Assembly: GCA_029379385.1 (NCBI GenBank)
Contig: CM055607.1
Coordinates: forward strand, 7,750,001 to 7,814,000
Length of the DNA stretch: 64,000 nucleotides
From: Quillaja saponaria
Lineage: Eukaryota; Streptophyta; Magnoliopsida; Fabales; Quillajaceae
Reading direction: 5' to 3'
Shown: positions 33,501 to 48,500 of the stretch, one piece after another
Layout of the letters: every line of letters begins with the position of its first letter
How positions within the stretch are numbered: position 1 is the first letter of the stretch
Made by a program: the position numbers and the translations under genes
Notes under the pieces: model-generated
What the model was told of the DNA's origin: nothing
What the model saw: only the letters and a program-made list of their open reading frames with translations
Databases searched by the model: none

Positions 33501-36500
33501 TGAAATAGGATTTTATTATTAAAAATTATTTATTAGTTAGGTTTCTAGATTCTCTAAATCCCTTCACTCTTTCTCTCCTATTATTGTCTGTCCTACATTA
33601 ATTACTAAAGGGTATAAATTAATTTTCCTGTGGCTACATCCTATCCATATGTGTACTTTTTGCTTCTCCTCCTTTCTTTTTGAAGGTTTTAACTTTATTT
33701 TTGTTATTTTCTATGATATTTTTAGTCTTTGCCTTATTTTTTCTCTCTTGTTCTCTTTAGTCTTCATTATAATCCTAGAGAGCACCTGTCATGAGACATG
33801 ACTGAGAAAATAGAAGGGAAGATATGCTCTTGGTTGGGAGTTTTATGTTTAAAGAACTCCAAAAAGATAATGAATTCTAGGGGCATGAATAGAAAAGGGA
33901 AATCATATGTTGGATTTTATTTCACTGCAGGGGTTTTAGGAGTAGGAAAGAAGTTTTGTTAGTTTTGAGATGTGCCTTTTTTGGTGATTTGGTGGTTTTG
34001 GTTATGAGTGTAAGCAAGGATATACAAAATGCTTATGTAACTTCTAATCTTCTTTAAGATAGTGTTTATTTATTTTTTATTTTTTTGGCTTTGCTTTGGT
34101 GTCTTTCAAGGGGTCTCTTTATCTGACGTGTAACTTGACTGGAGAGTACTTCAGTTTAGTCATTCTGTTTTGTACTTGAGTATGATTTTGGTTGCCTAAG
34201 ATGATTCTATATCCTACTTCTTGTACCTTTTCTGCTCTTAATAAATGTTATTTTTCTTTCAAAAAGTGTTAGATTTTTCGTAATGGAACAGACTGAGTTA
34301 GAGTATTTAGATATCAGTTACTTAGAGTCATCTCTTATTCTATATTTTCTAATTATGATTATATTTTTTTAATGTTTGATTCTTCAATTTTCTTCTTGTT
34401 CTGGTTTAAATCTAGGAAATGGAGGAAACTTGGTCAATATTGACATTCTATTTTTATTTTTTTCATTCCAGATCTTGCGATTGTTCAGTGAATCCACTGA
34501 AAGTATTGCTGTGTTAAAGGTTGATTTAGCCGAGGCAAAGAAGCGCCTTAGTGCCCGGAATAAGCAATTGCATCAGTTGTGGTATCGGTCGGTTACCTTG
34601 CGTCACATTATCTCCCTGTTAGATCAAATCGAAGGCATCTCTAAGGTCTGCCTTTCTGTATTTCCTGTTTCTAGACATTTTTACATAGTATTTGTTCAGT
34701 GATAAGTGTTCAGGCTTCTAATTTCCATCACTTCTCTCTCTCTCTCTCTCTCTCTCTTTTCTTGGTCATCAATTCCATCATGTCTGGCTGCATCATTTTT
34801 CTTTGATTTGTTTTACTTATTTGCTGGAAGTCAAAGAGAATAGATACATTGATTTTCTGCGTGCATGCATGTGATTTCATATAAGTAATTTTCGCTGACT
34901 TCCCCAGTCATGGGAAAGCAATGTAGATCCAAATCTTTGGCACAAAATTATCTGCAGGGTTTTGCTCATTGAACTATATTATGTGAATGTGATTTCTAAT
35001 TTGACCTTTATCTTGACTAGAATTACAGTCATCATAGTCAGTTGATGTTGTTCTGAATATCTAATTATCTCAGGTGATTGAAATTTAGTGCAGGTTCCAG
35101 CTCATATTGAGAAGCTCATTGCTGAAAAGCAGTTCTATGCTGCAGTTCAAGTGCATGTACAATCAATGTTGATGCTTGAGCGAGAAGGTCTCCAAACTGT
35201 AGGGTTTCAACTTATTCTAATTGTGTTATAAAGCTGAAAATGAATTGTTCCTTGTTTGGTTTTTGGAAGAAAGGCAAAACTGATACTTTATAGAATGTTC
35301 ACGCTTCCAAATGCTCTGTCCTCTTTCTTTCCCTTTCCTCCCATATTGCTCATGTTCAGGGAAAACATGTTTTGTGTAGGATATTTCTACTGATATTTTG
35401 AGCTCATCATAACTATATTCAATATGTTTCCAGGTTGGTGCTCTTCAAGATGTCCGATCTGAGTTAACAAAGTTAAGAGGAGTTCTCTTTTATAAGATCT
35501 TGGAGGATTTGCATGCCCATCTATATGACAAGGGTGAATACAGGTGTTTTCTTCTTCTTTTGATCTCACACTTCACCATTCTCTCCGGTATTGGACTATT
35601 GGTGGGGAGTGGTGTGTTTATACAGATTAATGTGTTAGAGAGAATAATAAATAAAGAGACGATTCATAAAAAAAAAGGAAAAAAAAAAAGAAAAAAGAAA
35701 AAAGAGAGAGAGAGAGAAAAGGAAACAACAATTGACACTAGACAAAGATGGATCTCCAATCCCTCTGGACTTCTAAAATGGTGAAATCTTTGAACACAGC
35801 ATAATCCACAGGAAGGTCATAAAAAAAATCTTATCTCAAAATACAAATGAATATTTAATCCTTGAAATCTCTAGCATTCTTCTCCAACCATAGGTACCAA
35901 ACAACTATCTGTGCAAAGTCCTGCGCTCTTCTTTGGAATCAGAAGGGCAATGTAAGAATAGGTTGTCATCTGTTTAACAACTGGAGAAACATATCACACA
36001 AACATCTGGAGACATTGCCTTATACAGGCTCTGCAACACCCGAGCTATCCAAGGTTCACACTCTAGATGCTCCTACCAGGTATTACAGTGGAAGAACAAG
36101 GACAACAATATCACAAGCACAAGAAACTAGATTACGGTCTTCCCAATCTTTGAGATATTCAAAATGTGCAAGTTCCAAGACCAGAAGTATTCTTGAAAAT
36201 ATAGAAATTGATAATAGGGCCGTCATGAAAACTGGAAAGAGGATATAGGCGAGGAAAGGCAAGTTTTCTCAAAATTGAACAAGTGCACCATTCCCCCCAA
36301 TGAGAGAAATGGGAATATACTCCAGAAATTTACTTCCAAGGGTTTGCATGATTGACATTAGCATCTTAACCATTCTGTGGACCAAACATGCTCCTTATCA
36401 CTTGGTGCCGAAGAGAATCAGATCCCAAATCCATTTCTAGGGCAATGCATTTGGAAATGAATGCATCTAACTCAAACCTCACAAAAACTTATCCTTTTTC

Positions 36501-39500
36501 ACCCCTCATTTAACCATAAGAAATCCTCATAATCTTCTAAAAAATGTTAGGCACCCTACCATGGATTGTGAGCAGAGAGATAATGAAAATATTAGACGTG
36601 CAAAAGTTAGTAAGAACGATGTGATTCCTTGAGAGGAAAAATCACCTTTCTAACTATATAAACTAAATGGTCCCGAAAACCAACTGATGGAGGATTACCT
36701 CCACTGGCTAGTTTAGAATGATTTAATCAGCAAAGGTAGATAAGGAAGACTAATGGTGACCATGAGATGAATAGCTGCAATACCGCGCTTCAACAAGTTT
36801 ACTCTAGGACCAATTTTTTTTATAACCCCAGACAAAGGAGGAAATTAGAAAAGCTCCCTTAGTTATAACCAAAAAACAGAGCAAATTCATTAGCAAATTG
36901 CAAGTGCGAAATGGCAACATCCTTGTTCTCTACCTTAAATAAATAAATCATGCTCCATCTCTACAAAGCATCCTGCTCAAGACCAACGACTAAAGTGAGC
37001 AGGAAATGAATAAATGATACAAAGGACCACTTTGACAAACCACTGAACCCATTAACCAAGCAAAAGCCTTACCATTAATAATAACTTATCAGACATTTTA
37101 TTCCATTAAGTCTTGGCCCTCTTGGGTATTACTGTCATAAAATTAATTGGTTTGTGACTTGTGTAATGATTCTGCAGCATGGCAAGCATGCTGGAGAGTG
37201 ACGATGAAGTACCAACCACCACAGCAGTTGCACTTGCTGTAAATAATTCACAGTCGCTGTCACGCAGAACCAGGTCAATGAAAGGTGACAATCAGAGTAA
37301 TGTTCACATTGATGGATCATATAGGCCAGGATCTGTAGATGGAGGGTACGACTGGTCAATTCAGTTTAATTTTGTTTCTGTACTTCTCTTAATTTACTGT
37401 GAGATCAATTTTGTGTTCTTTCCTCCTGAAGCTTCATATAGTTCCTTAATTTTCTATACTATGTGTTAATGCTTATGCTGTGCATGTACAGTCAGCAGAG
37501 ATTTTCTGGAAGTTTCTTATTTGTGTTTCTGAACCCTTACTGTGCCCTGTCTTAGAACTGTCATGAAAGCTTCTTCATGCTATTGCACTTTCTTAACAAA
37601 TGTTTACTTACAATATTTTTGCATGATGATATTCTTGGGTGTCTATTCAGCCCTCTTTCTACTTGTCGGGTCTTTCTTGGATTTTTTTTAGATGCTTTAA
37701 ATTTCAAAATTTGATGTTTTGTTTTGTTTTAGTACATGTTTCTTTAGTTTCTTAGGTGGTAGACCTTGTATATCTCCTGTGTACTATGGTTTGCCACATC
37801 TGGCAATGTTTTAGTGAATTTTACCTATCCATTTTTACATGATTACATGATGATCGTCCTTGGTTTTATGTTATTTTTTCAACACATTTATGTGTTTGGG
37901 TATGGATTTTTGATTACTATATAGAAACCAAATGTGTGTTTCAGTCTATATGATGGCCATGGTGAGTAGGTGCTGGATGACAAATATCTACTTAAAAAGT
38001 TTTTGCCAGGAAATCTTCCTGTTCTTATGTTCAAATATATTGACACTGTATATTAACAGTTCTTGTGTTTCGATGTACATTTAAATGTTTATCAGTTCAT
38101 CTTTTGATGGCCATGATGAGGAGGGTGCCCCTGATTTACATGACGAAGTTACCTTAGATGGGCATATGGCATCAGTGAGGGCCAATGGCAGTGATGGTAT
38201 AAGGGATGTCAAAATTGCTCTTCGTCAAATGCCAATATGGCTCTCAAATTCCACACCTGATGAATTTCTTGTATGAGCACCTTTCTTTATCATATTTACA
38301 TCTCTTCTTGAGTGCCTTGCGGTTAGTTGTCTTCTGAGCTGTAGTTCTGGATCTGTACTTCTCTTATGTGCAGGAAACAATCAGAAAGAGTGATTCACCT
38401 CTTCATGTAAAGTATCTCCAGACCATGGTTGAGTGCCTTTGCATGCTTGGGAAAGTCGCAGCTGCTGGCGCTATAATATGGTTCGTTATTTTGTTGATTT
38501 ATTTAATCTTTTCTGTTCATAGGGAAATCTAATTTCGTTCACACGTATTTTTAGAGTATGTTCCTACTTTATATCTAAATTGTTTCAGAGGGTCTCCCTA
38601 AATTAAGTTTATATATACAATTTTGTAAGTGGTTTGATCTGCTACTGGTCATCAACTTCTATATGCTTTTAAATACCAACAGAATCTGATTGTATGTGTT
38701 GTCAGCTTTTCATTTATAATAGCTTATCATTATAAAATTAACACTTAACACTAATATCATTTATGCAACTAAAAGTCATCCTCAGCTCCCAATATTGAGG
38801 TGATCTTAGCAACACAGAGTCTTCCATTATTATGGATGCCAATGTCTCCTCTTTAAGCACTTTCAACCTTTCCTGTCTTAGAACTCTAAATGTTACTCGC
38901 AATCGACACTAGAAAAAGAGATGGGGTTCCTATATAGCATCTGAACTTTGATCTCTCAATCGGAGTCAATGACTTGGCAGCATTCTGTGAACATTATTGG
39001 TTCCGATATTAGCGTACTGGAAAAGCAAGTCCATTAAGTCAAGAATGCTGTCATTAGAGAACGTCCATTTGCAAATGAGTGGTGTCTAAGGCTGATAAAA
39101 GGTATTCCAGAAGTCAGTTGAAATTAGACTGAGGAAGCTTAGAATGATTTGTATTACGGTCTTTTCTAGTGGTTGTTTGCTTTGGGTCAAGATGGACAGA
39201 GCAGCTCTGATTTTCTTTTCACTGTTAAATCTATCACCGTGATGATTTAATCATGTCAACTTTCTATCTGCTCTTTTGGGAAATAGATATGGTGATTTAT
39301 GAAAGATGAAATTTGTCTTGTTGCACCTATATATGAAGAAAATTGGGGCAGCTGGATGACCAATCCCATTGTTTTCAGAATGATGTTGATAGCAGATATA
39401 AAATATAAATTACCAGGATACCCAGAGATATATTTAGATCCTAAGGACCTTAGCTAGTTGAGAAAATATAAAAAAATATTCATAATAAAATCGAGTGTAT

Positions 39501-42500
39501 GACTTCCAGCAGTATTTGGTCTTGATTGTAAAAAATTGTTAAAATATTAATTTTGTTGGGAGAATGCGCTGCTAACCTATGTTGGTGTATTCCGAATTCT
39601 GATGTCTATTGCTCTTCTCATATTGCCAACTCCATCTAGGGTTAGGGTGAGTTGACTCTGTGTGTATCCCTTTTAGTTTATTACTATATGTTTTATGTGA
39701 ATCTGCATATGAAAATGATGCACAAATTTTACTTCGAAACAGCCAAAGACTGCGGACAACTATTCACGAGATTATTACATCCAAGATTAAGGCTCATGCG
39801 GAGCTTGTCAATTCTTCAAGGTCTAGCATTAGTCAGGCTTCCCGAACTGTTGCTGGAGGGCTACATTTTATAAAAGGTCAGCTAGAAAGTTATCAATTTC
39901 CAAAACAGAAGCGTCAGAATGGGATATCTCTAGCTGGGACTGTTTTGGCTGTGAGTCCTGTATCACCTGTGATGGCTCCAGCTGGGAAAGCACAGGCTGC
40001 TGCAAAAGATCTTCTTGATTCACTTTTAGATACAGTTGTTCGAATATTTGGTGAGAAACCTATTTTTATTATACCATTATTCTTTTGAGATTTATGTCAA
40101 GACTAAGTTTCTCAAGTACAACTCTTCAGAGAACCATGTTCTTGTTGGAGAGCTCTTGGAAGCTAAAGCCTGCCAAAACATTGACTTGAACACGCCAAAG
40201 TCAGTGCCAACAGACATAAATTGGAACCCTGATTCTGAAGCATCTCAAGTGACTGGAGGTTACAGTATTGGCTTCTCCTTAGCGGTTTTACAGGTAGCAT
40301 ATCTGTTTATTTGTGGATAATGTGAATTGCAAAATATGAAATTTTAGATCTGAAATGAGTGTAGGGCATGGTGCACTTTCTCACTTTCCTATTTCATTTG
40401 TCACATGTAATGGAAAGCATTGCATGGCCACATTTTAAGTGTAGACTACCTTGGAAATGTTAATATTTTTCTCACATACAGTTATTTAAGAGCATGTGAA
40501 ATGAGCTGCGGCTGGGCCAAGCATATTCTGGTAGTCCAGATCCATCTAGTCTCTCCAACCTGCTTATACTTACCCTGTTGATGATAAAATTTTCTTTTAA
40601 AATTCCATTCTTTCCTCTGCTAGAGAAAGAGGGAAAACACCAAGGAGGGCAAGAACAGAGATATCGATCCATATGCCATTTTAGAGTATTGAATTAATAA
40701 CCAAAAAATAATATAATTATATAAAGTTGAATAGAATTAAATGGAGAGAGAAATAATATTCTTATGCTATATGTCTAAGTGTGTCTGGCACTTCCTTTAT
40801 GAAAGAAAACAATTAACATTGAACTTAGAAGATTGTATGTTAATGAACCTTAAACCGTATTCGATAAGCTTCTGATGTCTAGCTCATACTCAATTTGTAT
40901 AGTTAACTAACTGTTCGGATTTGACTTGCTAAGAATTTTTTAGCCATTATTTTACAAAGTTCCATTTTTTTTGAGGTAAAAAAAGGAGTGATCCCAAACA
41001 TCCTCTCATACATTAATTTATAAGAAGCTTTTTTCTTGAAAATATTTCCTTGAAATTAGATCTTATAGCTTGGAAAAAATGCTACATAATGATATTGATA
41101 TGCATATTACTTTTAAAATGAAAAAAATATTAATTTTCTTTATCACATCGTTGTTGAGCTGATGAATCGACTAATCATTACTTCAAATTCAATTTTTTAG
41201 GAAAACCAATACTAAATAATAGTGCGAGATCAGTTGTTAATATATGAATAGAATATGAGTGGGAGATTTATTGAATGCATGCAAACAGTTTGTTAAAAGC
41301 TTTCTTTGTTGCCTAGCCTTGTATGCCTATCTAGTCGGCTTGGAAGTGGCTGCCTCTATTATGCAAAAGAAAATCAGATACAGCTTGGATTATAAGAAAT
41401 GCTAAAAGAGAAAAAAAAGAGCATTTGTGGACCATAAGCTGATTTCTATCAACATGTGGAAAGAATCGTATAGTAGATAGTGGGCACAAGGGGAGGATGT
41501 TTGTGATATTGACCCCTACGATAGTTGTTTGATACAGAAGTGGAAAATTGATAGGCCCAGCTGTGCATATAAAGAACTAAAATCTCTTGTTGAATTGATA
41601 TGCTCATCAGGAAATGAATAAATATTAATGCATCAACTTAGATTTCAGTGAATATGAGTTCATGGTTCTTCAATACATTGGTTCCAGGTTTGATTTGCAA
41701 ATTCTATCCAAAAGTGGGTTGGGATACAGGTGGTTATGGGTTTCTATTCAATAGTATGTAAATAGGGAAATATGTAGGGGTTTTTCTGTGACAATCTCTT
41801 CTTTCTTTCCCTTAGGCTCCCTTCTCTCTTAAATGGGGAGTTCATTTGTTCTGTTACATGAATATTTTTCCCCATGCTATCACGTACCACTAGCCATTAT
41901 TTGTGAGGGGAATTCCTTGGGTTTTGTTGAGTCTACAACAGAGGGTGGCCCAGTGATAATTACATGTATAGAACTAATATGAAATAGGACGTGATTGTTG
42001 GGAGGTAAATTGTTATCATCTCAAAAGTTATGCACCTTAAGTGCTTTCTTGCCATTTGCATTTCAAAATTGGTTTTTAATCTATATTTCTTTACTGATGT
42101 GCGCTAGAGTGAATGCCAACAACTCATTTGTGAGATTCTGCGGGCAACTCCTGAAGCTGCATCTGCTGACGCTGCTGTACAAACTGCTAGACTTGCCAGT
42201 AAAGTTCCTTCCAAAAACAAGAGGCAAGTGACTTTCATTTTCCTTCTTGTCATCTTACATATTCTGACATCTAATGCTTTCGGGTCATCTCCTTTACTTT
42301 CAAATTGATGTTCTATTTAGATACTTTCTTGGGGCTTATTGCCACCTAAATTTTGCTTCGTCCACTAAGATCCTAAAATGCAGAGAATTGAGAAAATTCC
42401 AAAAGAGAACCTGAAGGAAGAACTAAATAGAGATGACATAATAATAAAACTCCTAGAAAAAAAATTTCAGGAAAAGTAAGCATTAGCTTCTCTAAATATT

Positions 42501-45500
42501 TACTGTTTTTAGGAACATAAGATTACTCATTGCAAACCACATGAGTTTATAGGGCTTCTTGAAACAGTATAACCCTTGGTGAGTCCAGTTTCTTCCTTGA
42601 ATGACTTACCAAATCTCCCACCATGGGGACAATGACCCAATTGACCCTAGCAACAAGGAAACCAAGTCTCACTTCCACAATATGGAGCAGCATGATAATG
42701 CGTAAAGATTAAATTGGTCTCTTTTTCCTCGTCTCTCTTGCCAACATATCACTTGCAATGTTACCTCTTCCTTATGATGTTTAGAGGTTGCTTCTGGTTG
42801 ATAAACTAATCTTATGTTGAAACACAACTGTGCCAGATATATGTTGTTTTAAAGGACGCCGGATCTTACTGAATTTCATACCTGCAGATGGAAATTGAGA
42901 AATTGATCTCTTTTCATGTTAACACTACATCAAATGAAATTCTCTTATCCTTTCCAAAGGAATTCTCTATGAAGCCTTTCTGATATCTGGCTCCTAAATT
43001 GGAATTAGAGAAATGAAATACGTAAAAAAACTAGATGACACTCCTAAATTCGTCACTTATCCTGCTGACCATTTGTTGTTGTTGTTTTTTTTTTTTTTTT
43101 TTGCCTTTTCAATTCTCTAGATATTGAAACACTGATTCTTACACATTTAAACCATTTTAAGTCACCAGTAGACCATTTACCTTGCAACCCTGAATTGCTG
43201 CTAAGAAAAACAACCTAATTAAGTTTTCCTACTGGTGAGTGGTGACCTCACTCTTAAGCTGTTCATATATTATCCTGAGACATTTCTAAAACAAAAGTGA
43301 ATGTAAAATCCTGCCTCTACATCAAAAACAACATCACACCATCTGCAAATAGTAAATAAGATGGAAACCTAATTACCACTGGTGACATCTCTCGAGTTGT
43401 TTATATACCATCCCTATACATGTTGATAACAATTGAGAATGCTTCACCCCACCTCTGCATCACAAACAACATCATACAATCTTCAACTAGTAAATGGAAT
43501 GGAACCTGGAGGCCTGTCATCCTCTCTGTGCTGCTGTAGTCTCAGAAATCAGTGCAGGAAAAATGTCAATCAACAAAATAAAGAATTGGAAAAAGGGATC
43601 ATCTTGTCTACTCCCATTCACCAAAGTGGAAAGTATAGCTAAATAGCTCTTCGTTCTGTGCTAATCACATCCATTGATTTATAGTAGAAAATCCGAATGG
43701 ATGTGATTACATGATATCTTTATGACAAGTTTTCAGATGATGAATGATTGATATTTAGTTTTGTTATTCAATCTTGCCAAACTGTTGCTTATTGGTGACA
43801 GGGATGGGTCAGACGATGGTCTTACCTTTGCATTTCGCTTCACAGATGCAACAATCTCTATACCTAATCAGGGTATGCTACATGTTTAACTATCTCAGGT
43901 TTAATCTTCTTTGTTGATTAGCAAGGGAAGAAAAATGATGGATGCCATCCTTAATTTGTATTTGAATGAATTTACTTGCTTTTGTTTTTCTAATGGTTGT
44001 AGTGATAGAATGATGAAAATTGCATGTTCTCTTGCAGGAAAGAAATGTATGTTAGGGAAAAAAAGAAAGAATTGTAGGTATACTGTTTATGATAACAAAG
44101 AGTCACTTAATTTAACATTTATAAAAGAACTCAAATTGGTAAAAGGAAATGGGTTATTGGTATCTTTATCTTTTGAACCATTCACGTAATAACATGGATC
44201 CCCGTTTATTTTTGTTTTGTTTGGGTGGTTTAGCTAAGCGTATCTTTCATGTGATATGAACGTTCATAATCATGAAATCTATACTAATTTCAAAAGATCT
44301 ATGATACTGTGCAGACTGTCTATGGTTGTGGCTATGATGCTTTTACATATTACATTTTACACTCTTATGATCTTAAGGCTCTGAGTTGTAGAAGATTGAG
44401 TTTAGTGTTTGAATATCAAATTGAGAAGATCAAAATTTGATTTTTGATAAATCATGTGAAGTTGGATTATGTTATGTGGTTTAGAATCTTATGGAAACCA
44501 GCAAGGAATTGAGATTAATATTGATTTAGGTGTACCATATGCTGTTGAGAGCTTTAAGAAGCCAAGCAATTTGAAGTTTCAAATGGTTGAATAGTCGTGT
44601 TGCTTGCGCTTGTCTATATTCGATTGGATACTGGTTTATATCCATTGTTGGAGTCGGGTACCTTCCAAATTTAGCAGGTTTTCTCACTTATTTGAATTTT
44701 GAAGTGTCCAAGTGATTTGTTTTTTGAACAGAAATTGTCCAAGTGTTTTAACAAATTTTCATTTTTTCCATAATACATTTGAAATGAGTCTATAACATTC
44801 TTGACCATGGCCCAAATTGCGTATAAACCTCTTATTGGGATCCCTTACCTTGTGGAATCAATTTATAGATATTTGAATATTATTTGTATCAGATTCATAG
44901 TTCTGCTCTGATTGTAAGTCAATGTAGAGTACTTTTGAACAGATAACTATTACTGCAGTCATTAATCATTGTTAGCGTAGTTTTATGAATTTATTTGTTT
45001 GTTTTATCAAGTTAGCTTCTAGTTTTACTTGTTTATCAACCTTGCATCGACTAACTTCCAGGAGTTGATCTCATTCGTCAAGGCTGGAGTAGGAGAGGTC
45101 CAACTGTGTTGCAAGAGGGTTATGGTTCAGCTGCTGTTTTGCCTGAACAAGGCATATATCTAGCAGCATCTATCTACAGGCCAGTTCTTCAGGTTTGTTG
45201 TTTGAGCAGCAATATTGTTCTTATTACAAAAAATTTAAACTTGTACATAATAGTTCCTCTTGCAGTCTTCCTGACCTGATATGTTCCATAGTTCACAGAT
45301 AAGGTTGCTTCAATGCTGCCGAAAAAGTATTCCCAACTCGGGTAAGCTCAAAAGCATTTTTCTCTCCTGATGGAGAAAGTTCATTTTGCTTGAGTGATAT
45401 AACGGACAGTCAAGAGGTGTATGAAGCCTAGCACCTGATTTCCTACACATCAATTTCAGAGAATTTGTTTCTCTTTCATTATTTAATTGGAGTTTTGCTT

Positions 45501-48500
45501 TGAGTTTCCTTTTTGATGGGGAAAAGGGGTGAGAGTCCATTACTTGTTTGCTTTATTTTAGCCTAAGTTAATTTTGTGATCTCATTTCAACAGAACTTTT
45601 TAAACTTCGATCAGTTAAAAAGGAAAACATCAAGTGTTTCTAGTTAATGTCAAAGTGTGTAAGTCAAACTGTGTGACTGGAATTAGGACCTTCTATCTTG
45701 TACACTTACAATAGTAAAGATATTCACTATTCTAGGGTTGTGTGGGAGGTATGTTCATTGGAGTTATGGTGTATCAACATTTTTTCTCAATATAGATTTT
45801 TATTGATTGATTTTAGGAAGCTCTCCAATGTTTCTTTTCCTTTGGACATTGTTGAAAAGAAATAGCAACATGAATACATGTAAATGCTAGAAAGAAAGAA
45901 ACCTGAAGTATTTGGGTGAATTGGTTAATTGCTCACACCAAGACAATGTATTTATATTATGAGATTGTGTGGAGTATAAGTAAGTCAACTTTACATAATA
46001 AGAAAACCAGCTACGAATAACGGAAACTGACCCACTAACTAAGCTATCTATATTTACACTCTAACAATATATATTTTATTGTAATGAAGAAGAATAAAAT
46101 AAACAAGAGGCTTGCTGCTTCATTGGATAGTTGGAAGAGTTATTTGAGCTTGCGGGATTGAAGGCTGTAGGTGACCTGCAAAAACAAAGACTATACTCCT
46201 AGCTGTTTTCACATTTCACATACTGATTATTTTTGTCATGGAATGGATACTGAACGTTATACTTGCGTACTGCAGATCAAGTAAGCTTGCTGATAAATTG
46301 ATAGAATAAGTGAGCACTGAATATCCATTCAGAAATAAACACGATGACACTTGTTATGTACACTTTCCAGATGTCCATGAAAAAATAAAGATGACTCCTT
46401 CAATCCTCCATCCCTAAGCTATTCCTCTTAGCTGGTAACTAAACCTTCCTTAATCTACCAGATGATACTTGGGACTCATCATCTTTCTGAATTCCTTGGA
46501 AGTCTCTGCAAGCTCTCCATTCTCTTACAAACTGCAAATGAAACAAAGAATTAAAGTAGTTTGGCAAACCGGGAACACTACTGTTAAACATATAGAGATG
46601 CTTCCAAGTCATCAGACTCTTATCAGCTCTCTAAATCATTGATTAAGCTATTTTCCTTTTTCTTTAATCTGGGTAGTAGTAGATTCCCAAAATTTTAGTC
46701 ACTAAGACGAAGGTTTTGGGGGAAAGTCTAGCCCATTCATAAGAAGAATGAGGAGTCTACTTTTAGAGCCACTATTAATGAGATCACTGTTACCATCACC
46801 TACCAGAACTCATTTGATTTTCATCTTTCTGTGAGTTGAATATGTTTTCCTTCTCGCTCATTTGAAGTGTTAAATAATCTCCTTAAGAGCCAGAACTCTT
46901 GTGCTGAAATGAATTACTTATGCATGTTTGCTCTAGCTATTTATAGAAGGATTGATTTGTCTAACGTTTCCAAATGATATTTGCTTACCATGCTTAATGT
47001 ATTTTTTGGTGCATAACGTTTTTGCTAATTGATTTGGATTAAAATGAAATTTTTGTTTATTGTCAAATGCCATTGATCACTTGCTTCCACTGTTCCACAT
47101 TGACATGAACTAGTATTCTCAACATTTTAGCTATTTCCAAATGTCATTGCTCTCTTGCTTCCTCATTGACATGAACTAGTTTTTCCAAATTTTAAAACTG
47201 CAGGAATGATGGATTGCTGGCTTTTGTAGAGAACTTTGTGAAGGACCACTTTTTACCAACTATGTTTGTAGACTACCGAAAAGGCGTACAACAAGCCATA
47301 TCAAGCAAGTTCTATTATGAATCTTTATTTTTCACTGGAAATCATTTGAGAAGCTATAATTGGCTCTAAGCATCATGTCATATAAAATGGCTAAAGTCAA
47401 TATATGTCAAGTATGCATATAGTAATATATTATTAGTTTTACCTGTTTAAGGTCAATTACCATTAGAAGGCTTACATATTAACTTGCCAGTTGGTTGAAG
47501 AAGTAGGAGAAAAGCATATGATTTTGGCATTATCTTCCATTTCTTTGTTACTGACATGTCCTATGAAGACTTTGTTTCTGGTTGGGCCATGTGTTGCACC
47601 AAAAAGTTCCATGGGAGCAACTGAAGTTTGTGTAACCAGCTTTGGCAAATGCCACTCTTTCGATGGAAGATTTTGTCTTCTGTTTTATTATGCGTTGACC
47701 TCAAAAATTGACCACGTGGCTCAGTTTATTTTCTTATTAATTATATTAATGATATGTAATCAATAGAACAACTTGTCATCTTCTTTCGTTATTAAATTTT
47801 TGTTATGATTACTATTTAATACAACAACCTTTTTATATTTTTCAACCAAAAAGCATCTTAAAGATATATTTCTCAGGTAGTTTTTAGTGATTATAATTTT
47901 ATGTTATGTGTCTCTGAAGTCTGAACACACAGACAAGCTAGTACATGCATAAGCACACATATTGATGTGGCACCAAACATATTTTGTGTTATGGACCTCT
48001 TACTAGTTTATAGGTTAAATTGCTGTTGTGCAGCAAAGCATGCTTATTATATTCTTAAATGTTTTAGGTGCAGAAGTAATTATTTAAGAAAAAACTGAAT
48101 TTTGGAAATGCTAAATGCTATTGAAATAGTTAGAATCACAATTTTCTATTCCTTGATGCATGCCGGTTCCAGATATAACATGCAATGACTGGTTGAGAGA
48201 TTGTTAATATGTGTTATGGATAGATATGGTGGTTTTGATCTTGGCTGCATTGTTCTTATTGGGAAAGATTTGATCCCTGTAATATTTTAGGTCCAGCTGC
48301 ATTCCGTCCAAGGGCACATGCTGCTGTTAATTACACTCCGTCAATTGAGAAAGGCCGACCTGTATTGCAAGGACTTTTGGCTATAGATTTCTTGGCAAAA
48401 GAGGCAAGTTCTAACTACATTATAAAATTTCATATATTTTGTTTTTCTCTCTTTTCTCCCTCCGTCACCGGGCGCTCGAGGTATTAATTTGTAGGATTTG

